A stretch of 64,000 nt of DNA, taken from JAWXUE01 sp044432925 (GTDB taxonomy: Bacteria; Bacillota_I; Bacilli_A; Acholeplasmatales; Anaeroplasmataceae). The position numbers and the translations under genes are program-made. This document shows, piece by piece, positions 7,870 to 16,759 of this stretch (positions are counted from its first letter, which is position 1; each line of letters opens with the position of its first letter). The notes below the pieces were generated by a model. It was not told where the DNA came from. It searched no databases and saw only the letters and a program-made list of their open reading frames with translations. The DNA is taken from assembly GCA_044432925.1 (NCBI GenBank), contig JAWXUE010000003.1, forward strand, positions 9,900-73,899, written 5' to 3'.

Positions 7870-8793
7870 TTAGTTTTTATTTTTCCATTTTTTTATTAAT
7901 TCATGATTCCCTAAAACAAAGTGATCTGTTTCTACTTCTATCCATTCTAATTGAGAATAATCCTCTGTTTGAATATAAGGAGTTCTTGTTCTATTTCTTT
8001 CACTTTTTGGATCCGGTTGAGGAATTGCTGTTAGTAATGATCTAGTATAAGGATGTAAAGGTTTTTCATAAATTTGTTCTGAAGTACCTAATTCAACTAT
8101 ATATCCTTGATGCATAACTGCTATTCTATCACTAATATATTTAATAATAGATAAATCATGAGCTATAAATAAATAAGTTAATTTATTTTTAATTTGTAAC
8201 TCTTTTAATAAATTTAAAACTTGTGCTCTAATAGAAACATCTAACGCTGAGATTGGCTCATCAGCTAAAACTAATTCTGGTTCAATTACTAATGCTCTAG
8301 CAATACCAATTCTTTGTCTTTGTCCTCCTGAGAATTCATGAGGATATCTTGTTAAATGTTCAGGTAATAAACCAACACTTTGTAATACATTTTTTACTTT
8401 TGTTAATCTTTCTTCTTCACTACTAAATTTTTTAAAACTTACTAGTCCTTCAGAAATAATGTAATCTACATTTGCTCTTTCATTTAAAGAAGCTGCTGGA
8501 TCTTGGAAAATCATTTGAATTTTACTTTTTACATCCATTAACTCTTTTTTTGATAATTTATTACTAATGATTTGATCTTTAAATACAATCTCACCATTAG
8601 TAACTTTATTAACACCTAAAATAGCTCTACTAATTGTAGTTTTACCACTTCCAGATTCACCTACTAATCCAAAAGTTTCACCTTCATACACTTCAAAAGA
8701 TAAGTTGTTGCATGCTTTAACAACTTTTTTACCGATTTTGAAATGTACATCGACATTTTTTACTTCTAATATTTTCTTTTGATAATTACTCAT
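7870..8793 (-). CDS. oppF: Oligopeptide ABC transporter ATP-binding protein OppF
   Basis: Second ATPase of a peptide importer, 307 aa. Walker A is GESGSGKTT, the signature FSGGQRQRIGIARAL, and Walker B LVLADEPISALDVS. The C-terminal peptide-transporter extension has HPYTRSLLTAIPQPDP. The start at 8793 overlaps the OppD stop by eight bases (ATGAGTAA arrangement) and has a GGTGG site. It forms an ATPase heterodimer with OppD. Confidence 0.93.
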   Translation of the reverse strand: MSNYQKKILEVKNVDVHFKIGKKVVKACNNLSFEVYEGETFGLVGESGSGKTTISRAILGVNKVTNGEIVFKDQIISNKLSKKELMDVKSKIQMIFQDPAASLNERANVDYIISEGLVSFKKFSSEEERLTKVKNVLQSVGLLPEHLTRYPHEFSGGQRQRIGIARALVIEPELVLADEPISALDVSIRAQVLNLLKELQIKNKLTYLFIAHDLSIIKYISDRIAVMHQGYIVELGTSEQIYEKPLHPYTRSLLTAIPQPDPKSERNRTRTPYIQTEDYSQLEWIEVETDHFVLGNHELIKKWKNKN

Positions 8794-9955
8794 CTTTTCC
8801 ACCACCTGCGTATATTTTTTCAACACGTTCAGAAATTTCTGATAATATTTTAGGTCTTTCTACTTTTGGAGAACGACTATCTAATAACCATGTTTTAGCA
8901 AAATGTGTATCTGATACTTTAAAGAACGGAGGTTCTTTAATAAAATCTATTTTCATTGCATAAGGATTACGAGGTGCAAAAGCATCACCTTTTATTGTAT
9001 GGAATAATGAAGGTGGAGTACCTGTAATAGCATATAAACTTTCACCTTTTTGTCCAAGTTGTGGTAAAGATGATAATAATGCCCAAGTATATGGATGCTC
9101 TGGTGAGTAAAATAATTCATCAGCAGTTGCTATCTCTATAATTTGACCTGAATACATTACTGCTACTCTATCTGCAACATTCGCAACTACACCTAAGTCA
9201 TGTGTAATAAATAATGTCGTAAAGTTATATTCTACTGCTAATTCTTTAATTAATTCAAGAATTTGTGCTTGAATTGTAACATCTAATGCTGTTGTAGGTT
9301 CATCACAAATTAATATTTCTGGTCTACAAGCTAAAGCAATAGCAATAACAACTCTTTGTCTCATCCCTCCAGAATATTGGAAAGGATAATCATTTATACG
9401 TTTTTCAGCATCGTTGATACCTACTCTTTTTAATAAAGATATAGCTTCTTCAATAGCATCTGCTTTATTTAAACCTCTATGTAATCTAATTACTTCTGTT
9501 ATTTGTGAACCTATTCTTCTTAAAGGATTTAACGAAGTCATAGGATCTTGGAAAATTGTTGCAATTCTTTTCCCTCTAAACGCTAACCAATCTTTATTTT
9601 CTTTTATTTTAGATAAATCTGTACCATCATACATAACAGTACCATTAGCAATGTGTCCATTTGCTTCTAACATACCTGTTAATGTTTTAGTAAATACTGA
9701 TTTACCAGAACCAGATTCACCTACAATAGCAAGAATTTCTCCTTTGAAAATATCTAAACTAATATTTCTAATAGCTGTTAATTCTCTATCACGAACTCTA
9801 AATTTAACTACTAAGTTACGTACTGATACTACAACATCATCTCGATTTGATTGTGGTAAATCAGCGAAAGAATTTTCTTCTAATTCAAAACAATCTTCAT
9901 CAAACATGATGAAATCTGAAACTATTTCTTTTTTAACATCTTTTTCTTTTTCCAT
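8786..9955 (-). CDS. oppD: Oligopeptide ABC transporter ATP-binding protein OppD
   Basis: First ATPase of the peptide importer, 389 aa including an acidic N-terminal extension of about 45 residues before the ABC domain. Walker A is GESGSGKSV, the signature YSGGMRQRVVIAIAL, and Walker B ILICDEPTTALDVT. The C-terminal part has HPYTWALLSSLPQL, typical of this subfamily. The ATG at 9955 is preceded by AGGAGGTTTGATT. Opp ATPases often carry a C-terminal Fe-S cysteine cluster, which I do not see here. The order oppB-oppC-oppD-oppF is tight, with 11 bases between oppC and oppD. Confidence 0.93.
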   Translation of the reverse strand: MEKEKDVKKEIVSDFIMFDEDCFELEENSFADLPQSNRDDVVVSVRNLVVKFRVRDRELTAIRNISLDIFKGEILAIVGESGSGKSVFTKTLTGMLEANGHIANGTVMYDGTDLSKIKENKDWLAFRGKRIATIFQDPMTSLNPLRRIGSQITEVIRLHRGLNKADAIEEAISLLKRVGINDAEKRINDYPFQYSGGMRQRVVIAIALACRPEILICDEPTTALDVTIQAQILELIKELAVEYNFTTLFITHDLGVVANVADRVAVMYSGQIIEIATADELFYSPEHPYTWALLSSLPQLGQKGESLYAITGTPPSLFHTIKGDAFAPRNPYAMKIDFIKEPPFFKVSDTHFAKTWLLDSRSPKVERPKILSEISERVEKIYAGGGKDE

Positions 9956-9966
9956 AATCAAACCTC

Positions 9967-10908
9967 CTATCTATGTGTTTTTGGATCTAATGCATCAGAT
10001 AAAACTTGACCCATTAAATAGAATGAAACTGTAATAACACCTAAAATTAAAGCTGGGAAAAGTAATACGTGTGGGAAATCAACCCAGTCAGCATATCCAG
10101 CAGTTAATACTCTCCCTAAAGAGATTGCTGTTGATTCTAACCCTAATCCAAAGTATGAAAGACCTACTTCATTTCCAATAACAGCTGGAATTGACATAGA
10201 AATACTTGTGATGATTACAGGTAAAATAAACGGTAATAAATTGTGTACAATAATTGTAATTGGTGAACTACCTAATGTTTTAGAAGCTAAATTATACTCT
10301 CTATCACCAATAATAATGATTTGATTTCTAATAAATCTTGCTAATCCAATCCATCCAGTAATTGTCATTGCAAATATTAAATTAAATTCTGATGATGTTT
10401 TATTAGCAGTACTTAGTACAAGTAATATTAACATATATAATAATAATGATGGAATATTTGTAATAAAGTTATAAACTTCAACCATAATTGGGTCTAACTT
10501 TCTAAAATATCCCCAGCAAGCACCTATAACAATACCATTAACAGCATTAATTACAGCTACTATTGCCGCAATACCAAGCGACTTTTGTGCAGCTACCCAA
10601 ACTTTTCTAAATAAATCAGCCCCAATGTTATCAGTCCCAAACCAATGTTGTAAACTTGGTGATGCTAATTTATTACTTAAATCATATCCAACTTCAAGAG
10701 GCATGAAAATAGGGATAAATATAGCACATAATATAGTTGAAATAACAGTAACTAAAGCAATAATAGCTACTTTACTTCTAAAGAAAATCTTAAATACTGA
10801 TTTCCAATATGAATAAGGTTCAACTGCTAATTTTTCTGATTCATCATTACTTAATTCGACTTTTTCAAATAAATCTGATATATCTATTTTTGATAATTTT
10901 TTATTCAT
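9967..10908 (-). CDS. oppC: Oligopeptide ABC transporter permease OppC
   Basis: Membrane subunit of 313 aa. The N-terminal OppC_N helix (VAIIALVTVISTILCAIFI) follows about 45 cytoplasmic residues. The family segment HWFGTDNIGADLFRKV and the EAA-type loop (ASKTLGSSPITIIVHNLLP) are present, with about six helices. An AGGGTGA site precedes ATG at 10908. It pairs with OppB to form the peptide channel. Confidence 0.93.
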   Translation of the reverse strand: MNKKLSKIDISDLFEKVELSNDESEKLAVEPYSYWKSVFKIFFRSKVAIIALVTVISTILCAIFIPIFMPLEVGYDLSNKLASPSLQHWFGTDNIGADLFRKVWVAAQKSLGIAAIVAVINAVNGIVIGACWGYFRKLDPIMVEVYNFITNIPSLLLYMLILLVLSTANKTSSEFNLIFAMTITGWIGLARFIRNQIIIIGDREYNLASKTLGSSPITIIVHNLLPFILPVIITSISMSIPAVIGNEVGLSYFGLGLESTAISLGRVLTAGYADWVDFPHVLLFPALILGVITVSFYLMGQVLSDALDPKTHR

Positions 10909-10923
10909 TTTTTCACCCTCCTT

Positions 10924-12105
10924 TTACTTTCTTAATTTAATACGTGGATCAAAGAATACAGTAATTATGTCTCCTAATATAAACGCAATCATTGATATAG
11001 AAGCATATACAATAACAAGTCCTTGAACTAATGTATTATCTGGTTTAATTTGATCCATTGCAGAAATTAATAACGAACCACTACCTGGAATCCCCCATGT
11101 ACGTTCAATATAATATGAACCGATAATAGCACCTATTACAGCACCTGGTAAATTACGAACTAATGGTACAATTGCATTTCTTAATACATGAGTAAACATT
11201 GTTCTATTTTCAGATAAACCTTTACTTCTAGCAAATTTAACATAATCAGCATTAGCTTCGTCAACCATAAAACGACGTACCCAAAGCATTTCTCCTGAGA
11301 ATGATAATGCAACCATTGCAAATAATGGTGTTACCCAAGTTAAAAAGTTATTTTGCTCAAAGAAATAAGGCAATCCAATTTTCAAGGCTACTACTTTCAC
11401 TATAAAGTAGAATACCAATCCTGGAATTGCTAAATTCATTACTATATAAGCATTCCCTAGTTTATCAAATAATTTCCCTTTATTCTTAGCCATAAGTACC
11501 CCTACAGGATATCCAATACACCAAGATAATAATAGACCAATTATCCCTAATTGAAATGAAACCGGACAGCGCTCTAATAATAAATCCACAATATCTTCTC
11601 CAGGCTCAACAATTAAAGATTCACCAAAATAAATAAATACAACTTTAGTTTCACGGACTACGATATTGTAATCATCATCAAATCCTTCTCTTGCTGGAAC
11701 TACTTTAGGAACAGGTAAAATATTCCAAATATATGTTCCTAATTGAATTATAACAGGTTTGTCAAATCCATATTTGGCATCAATTTGTTTCTTATAATTT
11801 TCTTGTTGAATCGCAGTCATTTTATCCATTGCACCTTGATTATAATAACCATCTTTTGGTATCATACGCAGTAATAAGAAAACTGCAGTTATGATAAATA
11901 ATAATGTTATTAAACCAGATCCAACACGACTTAAGATATATCTTAATGTTGAATTTTTGCAAAAAAACACTATATTATTTATTATTTTTTTGCAAAAATT
12001 AGATTCTTCTTCTACAACAACTCTAGAATCAAAAACATTGATTTCTTCTTTTTTTTCAATTGTTTCCACGTTGATTTCTTCTTTTTTTTCGTTATTTATA
12101 GTCAT
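10924..12105 (-). CDS. oppB: Oligopeptide ABC transporter permease OppB
   Basis: Membrane subunit of 393 aa, longer than the roughly 306 aa of the E. coli protein. The excess is a cytoplasmic N-terminus of about 50 residues and an enlarged first extracytoplasmic loop (about 125-170). The permease core has the EAA-type segment (FARSKGLSENRTMFTHVLRNA). The first residues contain a small repeat, KKEEINV, twice at 33-base spacing, encoded by two identical 20-base stretches (12038-12057 and 12071-12090). A GGAGG site precedes ATG at 12105. Confidence 0.92.
   Translation of the reverse strand: MTINNEKKEEINVETIEKKEEINVFDSRVVVEEESNFCKKIINNIVFFCKNSTLRYILSRVGSGLITLLFIITAVFLLLRMIPKDGYYNQGAMDKMTAIQQENYKKQIDAKYGFDKPVIIQLGTYIWNILPVPKVVPAREGFDDDYNIVVRETKVVFIYFGESLIVEPGEDIVDLLLERCPVSFQLGIIGLLLSWCIGYPVGVLMAKNKGKLFDKLGNAYIVMNLAIPGLVFYFIVKVVALKIGLPYFFEQNNFLTWVTPLFAMVALSFSGEMLWVRRFMVDEANADYVKFARSKGLSENRTMFTHVLRNAIVPLVRNLPGAVIGAIIGSYYIERTWGIPGSGSLLISAMDQIKPDNTLVQGLVIVYASISMIAFILGDIITVFFDPRIKLRK
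12038..12090 (-). repeat. Two-copy 20-base direct repeat inside the oppB start region
   Basis: Identical 20-base units at 12038-12057 and 12071-12090 encode the doubled KKEEINV motif in the OppB N-terminus. Offset 33 keeps the reading frame. It looks like a slippage or short duplication product in a T/C-rich tract. Confidence 0.8.
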
Positions 12106-12132
12106 AAATTAACCTCCATATAAATAATTAAA

Positions 12133-12166
12133 TTCAACCGAAGAATTTTATTATTCTTCAGTTGAA
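12133..12166 (-). promoter_or_regulatory. Intercistronic hairpin between oppA and oppB
   Basis: On the minus strand TTCAACTGAAGAAT pairs with ATTCTTCGGTTGAA (one G-T pair) across a short loop, with no full T run after it. It may stabilise oppA mRNA or partly stop transcription, giving more binding protein than permease. Confidence 0.7.
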
Positions 12167-12181
12167 CTTATTTTAATCGTA

Positions 12182-14233
12182 TTAAGAAGGACGATTAGCC
12201 TCATATTCTTCTTTTAAAGATTGTACTAATTCAGCAGATAATTCTTCTTCTAAAATTTCCATTAATTTAAATCTATCAGACGCTAATCCATAAGGAGCTC
12301 TCATAGAAGTATATGGTTTAATTTTACTTACTATTACTGAAGTACCATTTACATTTAAGTAAGGAATTATAATTCCTGCTTCAAATAATGCATGATATTC
12401 AGCTTCCGCGAAAGCTGCATAACGCTCAGAAGTTTTAGTAGTATCTGTGATAGCATTAGCTGTTTTTACTAGAGCATCATATTCACCTAAAATTTTAGTT
12501 TTTAATCTATCAACTTCAGCTTGAGTTGAAGTGTTTGATGCAGAACTATTAACAGTTAATCCCATATAAGCTAATGAACTTGAACCAGAACCAATTGAAT
12601 ATGCGAACGTTAATGGATCAGCATAATCTGGTCCCCATCCGAAGAATAAACGGATATCATAAGAATTTTTTGTATTACTTAACTCTGTCCATTCAGTACT
12701 TGAATTAGGATGAACAACTGCCATTTTAACAATTTCAGGACAAATTAAATTAAATGCTTTTACTACATTTTCATAATAAGGTTGATCAGCTTGTGTATTT
12801 GAACCAACTGTTTCAACAATAATTGGATAAGTTAAACTTGGATTATCTTCTTTGAAACCCTCGAAATAAGCTTTAGCTTTTTCTATATTTTGAATGTTAT
12901 CAGCACCTGGTCCTAATAACTCTTCAGCTTCTTCGAACGTCATGTTATTATTATCAGCATATTCTTGATATACGAATTCAACGTAATCTTTACCATCAGC
13001 CATACATAAACCTAATGTAGTATACGTTCTTTTTGCCCATTGTTCACCAGCAGTGTATTGAGCAAGGAACTCAGCTGTATCAATACCATAAACAAATCCT
13101 AATCTAAAATCAGCTTCTTCTAATGCTACTTTTGTAGCTGCTTGTTGTGCAGCATTTTTAGTAGATTTAGTGAAATCTTGTCTATTAAAGTTGAAAGCCA
13201 TATAATATTGAGTAGCACTTGTACCAACACTTGATACAGCAACAGGATTTGCAGGATTGTCAATATTACCAGTACCATCAGCACCAAGTACATATTTTTC
13301 CCATCCAGCTACATCTGTATCTTGTACAGTGAATGCTGTTAATTGACCTGATTCGTATAATAAACGAGATTCAGATGCAGTATCACCTGTTAAAAATTTG
13401 AATACAACTTTTTTAACGTGAACATTTTTCACATCCCAATAATCATCGTTTGCTAATAAAATTATTTCAACATCTTTAGTGTTTTTATCCATTAAATATG
13501 CACCGTTAACTAAGATATTTCTTTGACTTAAACCAAAAGAAGGTCCTTCATCTTTTAAATAATCACCATTTACAGGTAAGAATGTTGAATAAGCTAATGC
13601 TGTTAAGAAATAAGGGGCTTCAGTATAAATTGTATATTCTAAAGTTTTTTCATCTACAGCTTTAACACCAACATTATCAAAATTAGCAGCCGCTGTTGCT
13701 TCTGCTTCAGATGAAAAACCATAATCTGTAAATAACGTTTCAGAATCTGAAGCTAAATCTGCTTTGTAAGATAATGCATTGAAATATTCATCAGAATTAT
13801 TAACGAACTGTGTCATAATACCTACAGTTTCACTTGCTGATGAAGGGTTTAATAAATATTGAGCAGCATCTACCCAATCTTGCGCAACTACGTCTGCATA
13901 TTCTTTTCCATTGTAATCATACCATTTGATATCATCACGTAAAGTAAAAGTCCAAGTTTGCGTATTATCATTGTTTACTTTTGAAGTCCAAGACTCAGCT
14001 AACCCCGGTACAATGTTACCATAGTTATCATTTTCAACTAATCCATCAATCATATTAGCGAAATATTCACTATCAGTTGCTGATGCACTTGTTAAATAAT
14101 TTAATGTTTCGAAATGTGTATAATAACTAGTTAAATACGTATCAGTTGTTGCGATTTTATCACCACATGCTGATAACGTAAGTGCCCCAGCACCACATAA
14201 TGAAACAAGTAAAGCTTTTTTTAAATTTTTCAT
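12182..14233 (-). CDS. oppA: Oligopeptide-binding lipoprotein OppA
   Basis: Extracytoplasmic peptide receptor of the SBP_bac_5 family, 683 aa. The signal peptide MKNLKKALLVSLCGAGALTLSAC ends in a lipobox with lipidation at the Cys of SACGD. Family blocks are ESWTSKVNNDNTQTWTFTLRDDIKWYD and FFGWGPDYADPLTFAYS. I chose ATG 14233 since it has AGGAG and a proper signal peptide; upstream in-frame codons lie behind the promoter and encode no sensible leader. It is the first gene of the opp operon, with a TTGACT/TATAAT promoter and two cre-like sites upstream. Confidence 0.93.
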   Translation of the reverse strand: MKNLKKALLVSLCGAGALTLSACGDKIATTDTYLTSYYTHFETLNYLTSASATDSEYFANMIDGLVENDNYGNIVPGLAESWTSKVNNDNTQTWTFTLRDDIKWYDYNGKEYADVVAQDWVDAAQYLLNPSSASETVGIMTQFVNNSDEYFNALSYKADLASDSETLFTDYGFSSEAEATAAANFDNVGVKAVDEKTLEYTIYTEAPYFLTALAYSTFLPVNGDYLKDEGPSFGLSQRNILVNGAYLMDKNTKDVEIILLANDDYWDVKNVHVKKVVFKFLTGDTASESRLLYESGQLTAFTVQDTDVAGWEKYVLGADGTGNIDNPANPVAVSSVGTSATQYYMAFNFNRQDFTKSTKNAAQQAATKVALEEADFRLGFVYGIDTAEFLAQYTAGEQWAKRTYTTLGLCMADGKDYVEFVYQEYADNNNMTFEEAEELLGPGADNIQNIEKAKAYFEGFKEDNPSLTYPIIVETVGSNTQADQPYYENVVKAFNLICPEIVKMAVVHPNSSTEWTELSNTKNSYDIRLFFGWGPDYADPLTFAYSIGSGSSSLAYMGLTVNSSASNTSTQAEVDRLKTKILGEYDALVKTANAITDTTKTSERYAAFAEAEYHALFEAGIIIPYLNVNGTSVIVSKIKPYTSMRAPYGLASDRFKLMEILEEELSAELVQSLKEEYEANRPS

Positions 14234-14263
14234 ATTTTCATTCTCCTTTTCTTTGTTTACCTT

Positions 14264-14292
14264 ATTATATATATATATACACGCTAAGTCAA
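14264..14292 (-). promoter_or_regulatory. Promoter of the opp operon
   Basis: TTGACT (14292-14287) and TATAAT (14269-14264) lie 17 bases apart on the minus strand, about 30 bases before the oppA start codon. Confidence 0.82.
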
Positions 14293-14304
14293 CATTTCTT
14301 CCAC

Positions 14305-14318
14305 TGAAAACGTATACA
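14305..14318. promoter_or_regulatory. cre-like operator upstream of the oppA -35 box
   Basis: TGAAAACGTATACA fits TGNAANCGNNNNCA. Its edge is 12 bases upstream of the -35, a position more usual for activation than for blocking RNA polymerase. CcpA from 23574 is the likely ligand (inference). Confidence 0.6.
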
Positions 14319-14435
14319 TTAAAAATTTTTTTTATTCTTAAATTGATGAAAATTAAATAGTTGATCATTTTTAATGATTTTTTAAACTTTTTAAACAAAT
14401 TCAACAAATTTAACGCTATTTTTCAAAAATATACG

Positions 14436-14449
14436 TGTAAGCGTTTTCA
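14436..14449. promoter_or_regulatory. Second cre-like operator between oppA and the small membrane gene
   Basis: TGTAAGCGTTTTCA, reverse TGAAAACGCTTACA, fits the cre consensus TGNAANCGNTNNCA. It lies about 150 bases from the oppA promoter and 17 bases after the end of the gene at 14467. Confidence 0.6.
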
Positions 14450-14466
14450 GTTGACTTCTATTCTTC

Positions 14467-14805
14467 TTAATAATAACCAGTAACAAATCCATAGCACATA
14501 ACAACTAAATAAGAACATAGTACAATTGCATCTGCAATTAGTATACTTTGTTGATCTCTTTTGAATTCATATGCTAATTTATCTAATTCATGTTGTGGCT
14601 TTTCTTTTTTATTAATAGTTCTTTCATCTATAAACTTTTTTTTAACTAGTTTACTTTTTCTAATAAAGTATATTGCAAATATTACAATTACACAAAATAA
14701 TAATGATGACTCAACGACTATTTGTCTTGCTCCCATAAAAAATACAGAACTAGATACTCCTATTGCTGTACAAATTAATAAAGCTATTATAATAATTATA
14801 TTCAT
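14467..14805 (-). CDS. Small membrane protein of unknown function
   Basis: I do not recognise this protein of about 112 aa. It has two hydrophobic N-terminal helices (a run of isoleucines at 2-20 and a segment at about 25-48), a lysine-rich cytoplasmic middle (about 50-75) and one C-terminal helix. ATG 14805 has GGTGAG at short spacing; ATG 14817 is an alternative four codons longer. It stands alone between trpS and the opp operon on the opp strand, separated from oppA by 233 bases that hold the opp promoter and two cre-like sites. Confidence 0.6.
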   Translation of the reverse strand: MNIIIIIALLICTAIGVSSSVFFMGARQIVVESSLLFCVIVIFAIYFIRKSKLVKKKFIDERTINKKEKPQHELDKLAYEFKRDQQSILIADAIVLCSYLVVMCYGFVTGYY

Positions 14806-14913
14806 ATATCTCACCATTCACCTTTCTTATACATAACTATTTAAATACTAAGATAATATTGATAAAAGTTATTTATATTATTATACCAAAATAATTGTTT
14901 AATACAAACTTAA

Positions 14914-14942
14914 TTGACTTTCATTAGATTATTAAGTAAAAT
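14914..14942 (+). promoter_or_regulatory. Promoter of trpS
   Basis: TTGACT (14914-14919) and TAAAAT (14937-14942) are 17 bases apart. No T-box lies between this promoter and the trpS start. Confidence 0.75.
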
Positions 14943-14987
14943 TATTAATAAAGAATAATAAAATATTAGTAGTACTCGGAGGACATT

Positions 14988-15986
14988 ATGAAAAGAATTA
15001 TATCAGGAATACAACCAAGCGGTGTTATAACTATCGCAAATTATATAGGTGCAATTAAAAATTTTGTTAAATTACAAAATGAAAATCTAGATGATGAGAT
15101 TTTAGTATTTATAGCAGATTTACATGCAATTACAGTTCAACAAGACAAAACTGCTTTAAGAAATAATGTTAGAACACTTGCTGCTTTATATGTAGCTTGT
15201 GGATTAGATCCTAAAAAAGTTAAATTATTTATCCAATCAGAAATACCATCACATAATCAATTAGGTTATATTATGGAATGTAATACTGTTTTAGGTGAGT
15301 TAGAAAGAATGACTCAATACAAAGATAAAAAACAAAAACAAACTCAAGGGATCGGTGCCGGATTATTAATATATCCTTCTTTAATGGCAGCAGATATCCT
15401 ATTGTATGATGCTAATTTTGTACCTGTAGGTGAAGATCAAAAACAACATTTAGAGTTAACTAGGGATTTAGGTGAAAGATTCAACAATAGATATGGAGAT
15501 ACTTTTGTTATTCCAGAACCATTAATCGCAAAAGTAGGAGCTAAAATAATGAGTCTTACTTCTCCTGATAAAAAAATGAGTAAATCTGATGAAAATCCAA
15601 AGGGATACATTTCTATGTTAGATGATCCTAATGTTATTAAAAATAAAATTAAAGGTGCGGTTACTGATTTAGATACTAAAATTGTATATGATAAAGAAAA
15701 CAAACCAGGTATTTCTAATTTATTAACTATTTATTCTTGTATTACAAATATATCAATAAAAGATTTAGAAAATAAATATAAAGATTCAAATTATTCTAAT
15801 TTTAAAAATGATTTAGTTGAAGTTGTTTTAAATGAAATACTTCCTATTCAAGAAAGATATAAGGAATTAATTAAATCAAAAGAATTAGATTTAATTTTAG
15901 ATGAAGGTAGAGATTATGCAAATAATATCGCTTATAAAAAAATAAATAAAGTTTATAACAAAGTAGGTTTAGGTAGAAAAAGATAA
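14988..15986 (+). CDS. trpS: Tryptophanyl-tRNA synthetase
   Basis: Class I aminoacyl-tRNA synthetase that charges tRNA-Trp. The HIGH-like motif lies in QPSGVITIANYIGA (residues 7-20) and the KMSKS loop in KKMSKSDEN near 200. Other family blocks are GELERMTQYKDK and YPSLMAADILLYDA. The length of 332 aa is standard. A CGGAGGAC ribosome binding site precedes ATG. Unlike tyrS, the leader shows no T-box. Confidence 0.97.
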   Translation: MKRIISGIQPSGVITIANYIGAIKNFVKLQNENLDDEILVFIADLHAITVQQDKTALRNNVRTLAALYVACGLDPKKVKLFIQSEIPSHNQLGYIMECNTVLGELERMTQYKDKKQKQTQGIGAGLLIYPSLMAADILLYDANFVPVGEDQKQHLELTRDLGERFNNRYGDTFVIPEPLIAKVGAKIMSLTSPDKKMSKSDENPKGYISMLDDPNVIKNKIKGAVTDLDTKIVYDKENKPGISNLLTIYSCITNISIKDLENKYKDSNYSNFKNDLVEVVLNEILPIQERYKELIKSKELDLILDEGRDYANNIAYKKINKVYNKVGLGRKR

Positions 15987-16019
15987 AGAGGCTGTGGATT
16001 ATTCCACAACCTCTTTTTA
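15985..16019. terminator. Bidirectional terminator between trpS and the lysine transporter operon
   Basis: The stem AAAGAGGCTGTGGA/TCCACAACCTCTTT with a TTAT loop is followed by T residues on the plus strand and gives a T-rich tail on the minus strand too. It lies in the 33 bases between two convergent units. Confidence 0.88.
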
Positions 16020-16748
16020 TTAATTTTCTAAATATCTTTTTAAGAATTCCTTAGTTCTTTCTTCTTTTGGGTTACTAAACATTTCTTTTGAAGCCCCTTG
16101 TTCTAATACAACACCTTTGTCCATGAATATTGTTCTAGTACTTACGTCTCTTGCAAATCCCATTTCATGTGTAACAACTATCATTGTCATACCTGAATTA
16201 GCAAGATTTTTCATTACATCTAACACTTCACCTACAATTTCAGGATCAAGTGCACTTGTTGGTTCATCAAATAACATAACTTTAGGATTCATACATAAAG
16301 CACGCGCTATAGCAACACGTTGTTTTTGTCCACCAGATAAAGTAGTTACTTTTTGATTTTTAAATTTCAACATTCCAACTTTTTCTAATTCAGCCTCAGC
16401 AATAGCAACGGCTTCTTCTTTTTTCATTTTCTTAATTTTAATTAAAGGTAGAACGCAATTTCCTAATACATTTTTATTATTAAATAAATTAAAACTTTGA
16501 AAACACATCCCAACAGTTTGTCTATATTCGTTTATATTTAAATCTAAAATATTATTACCTTCAAATAATATTTCACCTTCATCCATCGTTTCTAATTGAT
16601 TGATTGTTCTTAATAAAGTTGATTTACCACTACCAGAAGCACCAATTATGCAAACTACTTCTTTTTCTTCAACATTTAAATCGATACCTTTAAGTACGTG
16701 ATTATCAGCAAAAGATTTTCTTAAATTTTTAATTTCTATTATACTCAT
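16020..16748 (-). CDS. Lysine ABC transporter ATP-binding protein
   Basis: ATPase of the polar amino acid family, 242 aa. Walker A is GASGSGKST, the Q-loop CFQSFNLF, the signature TLSGGQKQRVAIARAL and Walker B VMLFDEPTSALDPE. ATG 16748 is chosen because AGGAG lies eight bases upstream; the in-frame GTG nine bases earlier overlaps it. It is the last gene of a three-gene unit headed by a lysine riboswitch, so lysine is the probable substrate. Confidence 0.93.
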   Translation of the reverse strand: MSIIEIKNLRKSFADNHVLKGIDLNVEEKEVVCIIGASGSGKSTLLRTINQLETMDEGEILFEGNNILDLNINEYRQTVGMCFQSFNLFNNKNVLGNCVLPLIKIKKMKKEEAVAIAEAELEKVGMLKFKNQKVTTLSGGQKQRVAIARALCMNPKVMLFDEPTSALDPEIVGEVLDVMKNLANSGMTMIVVTHEMGFARDVSTRTIFMDKGVVLEQGASKEMFSNPKEERTKEFLKRYLEN

Positions 16749-16759
16749 ATCACTCACTC

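Noticed and set aside
9414..10034. 206-codon plus-strand frame opposite oppC/oppD
   Set aside because: It is an antisense shadow of two clear ABC genes and has no ribosome binding site or recognisable domain.
14234..14407. Long N-terminal extension of OppA in the open frame
   Set aside because: It would cover the promoter and a cre-like site and put a lipoprotein signal peptide in the middle. ATG 14233 has AGGAG and the signal peptide.
14820..14987. T-box in front of trpS
   Set aside because: The leader from promoter to start is too short (about 40 bases) and lacks the TGGTACCGCG core.
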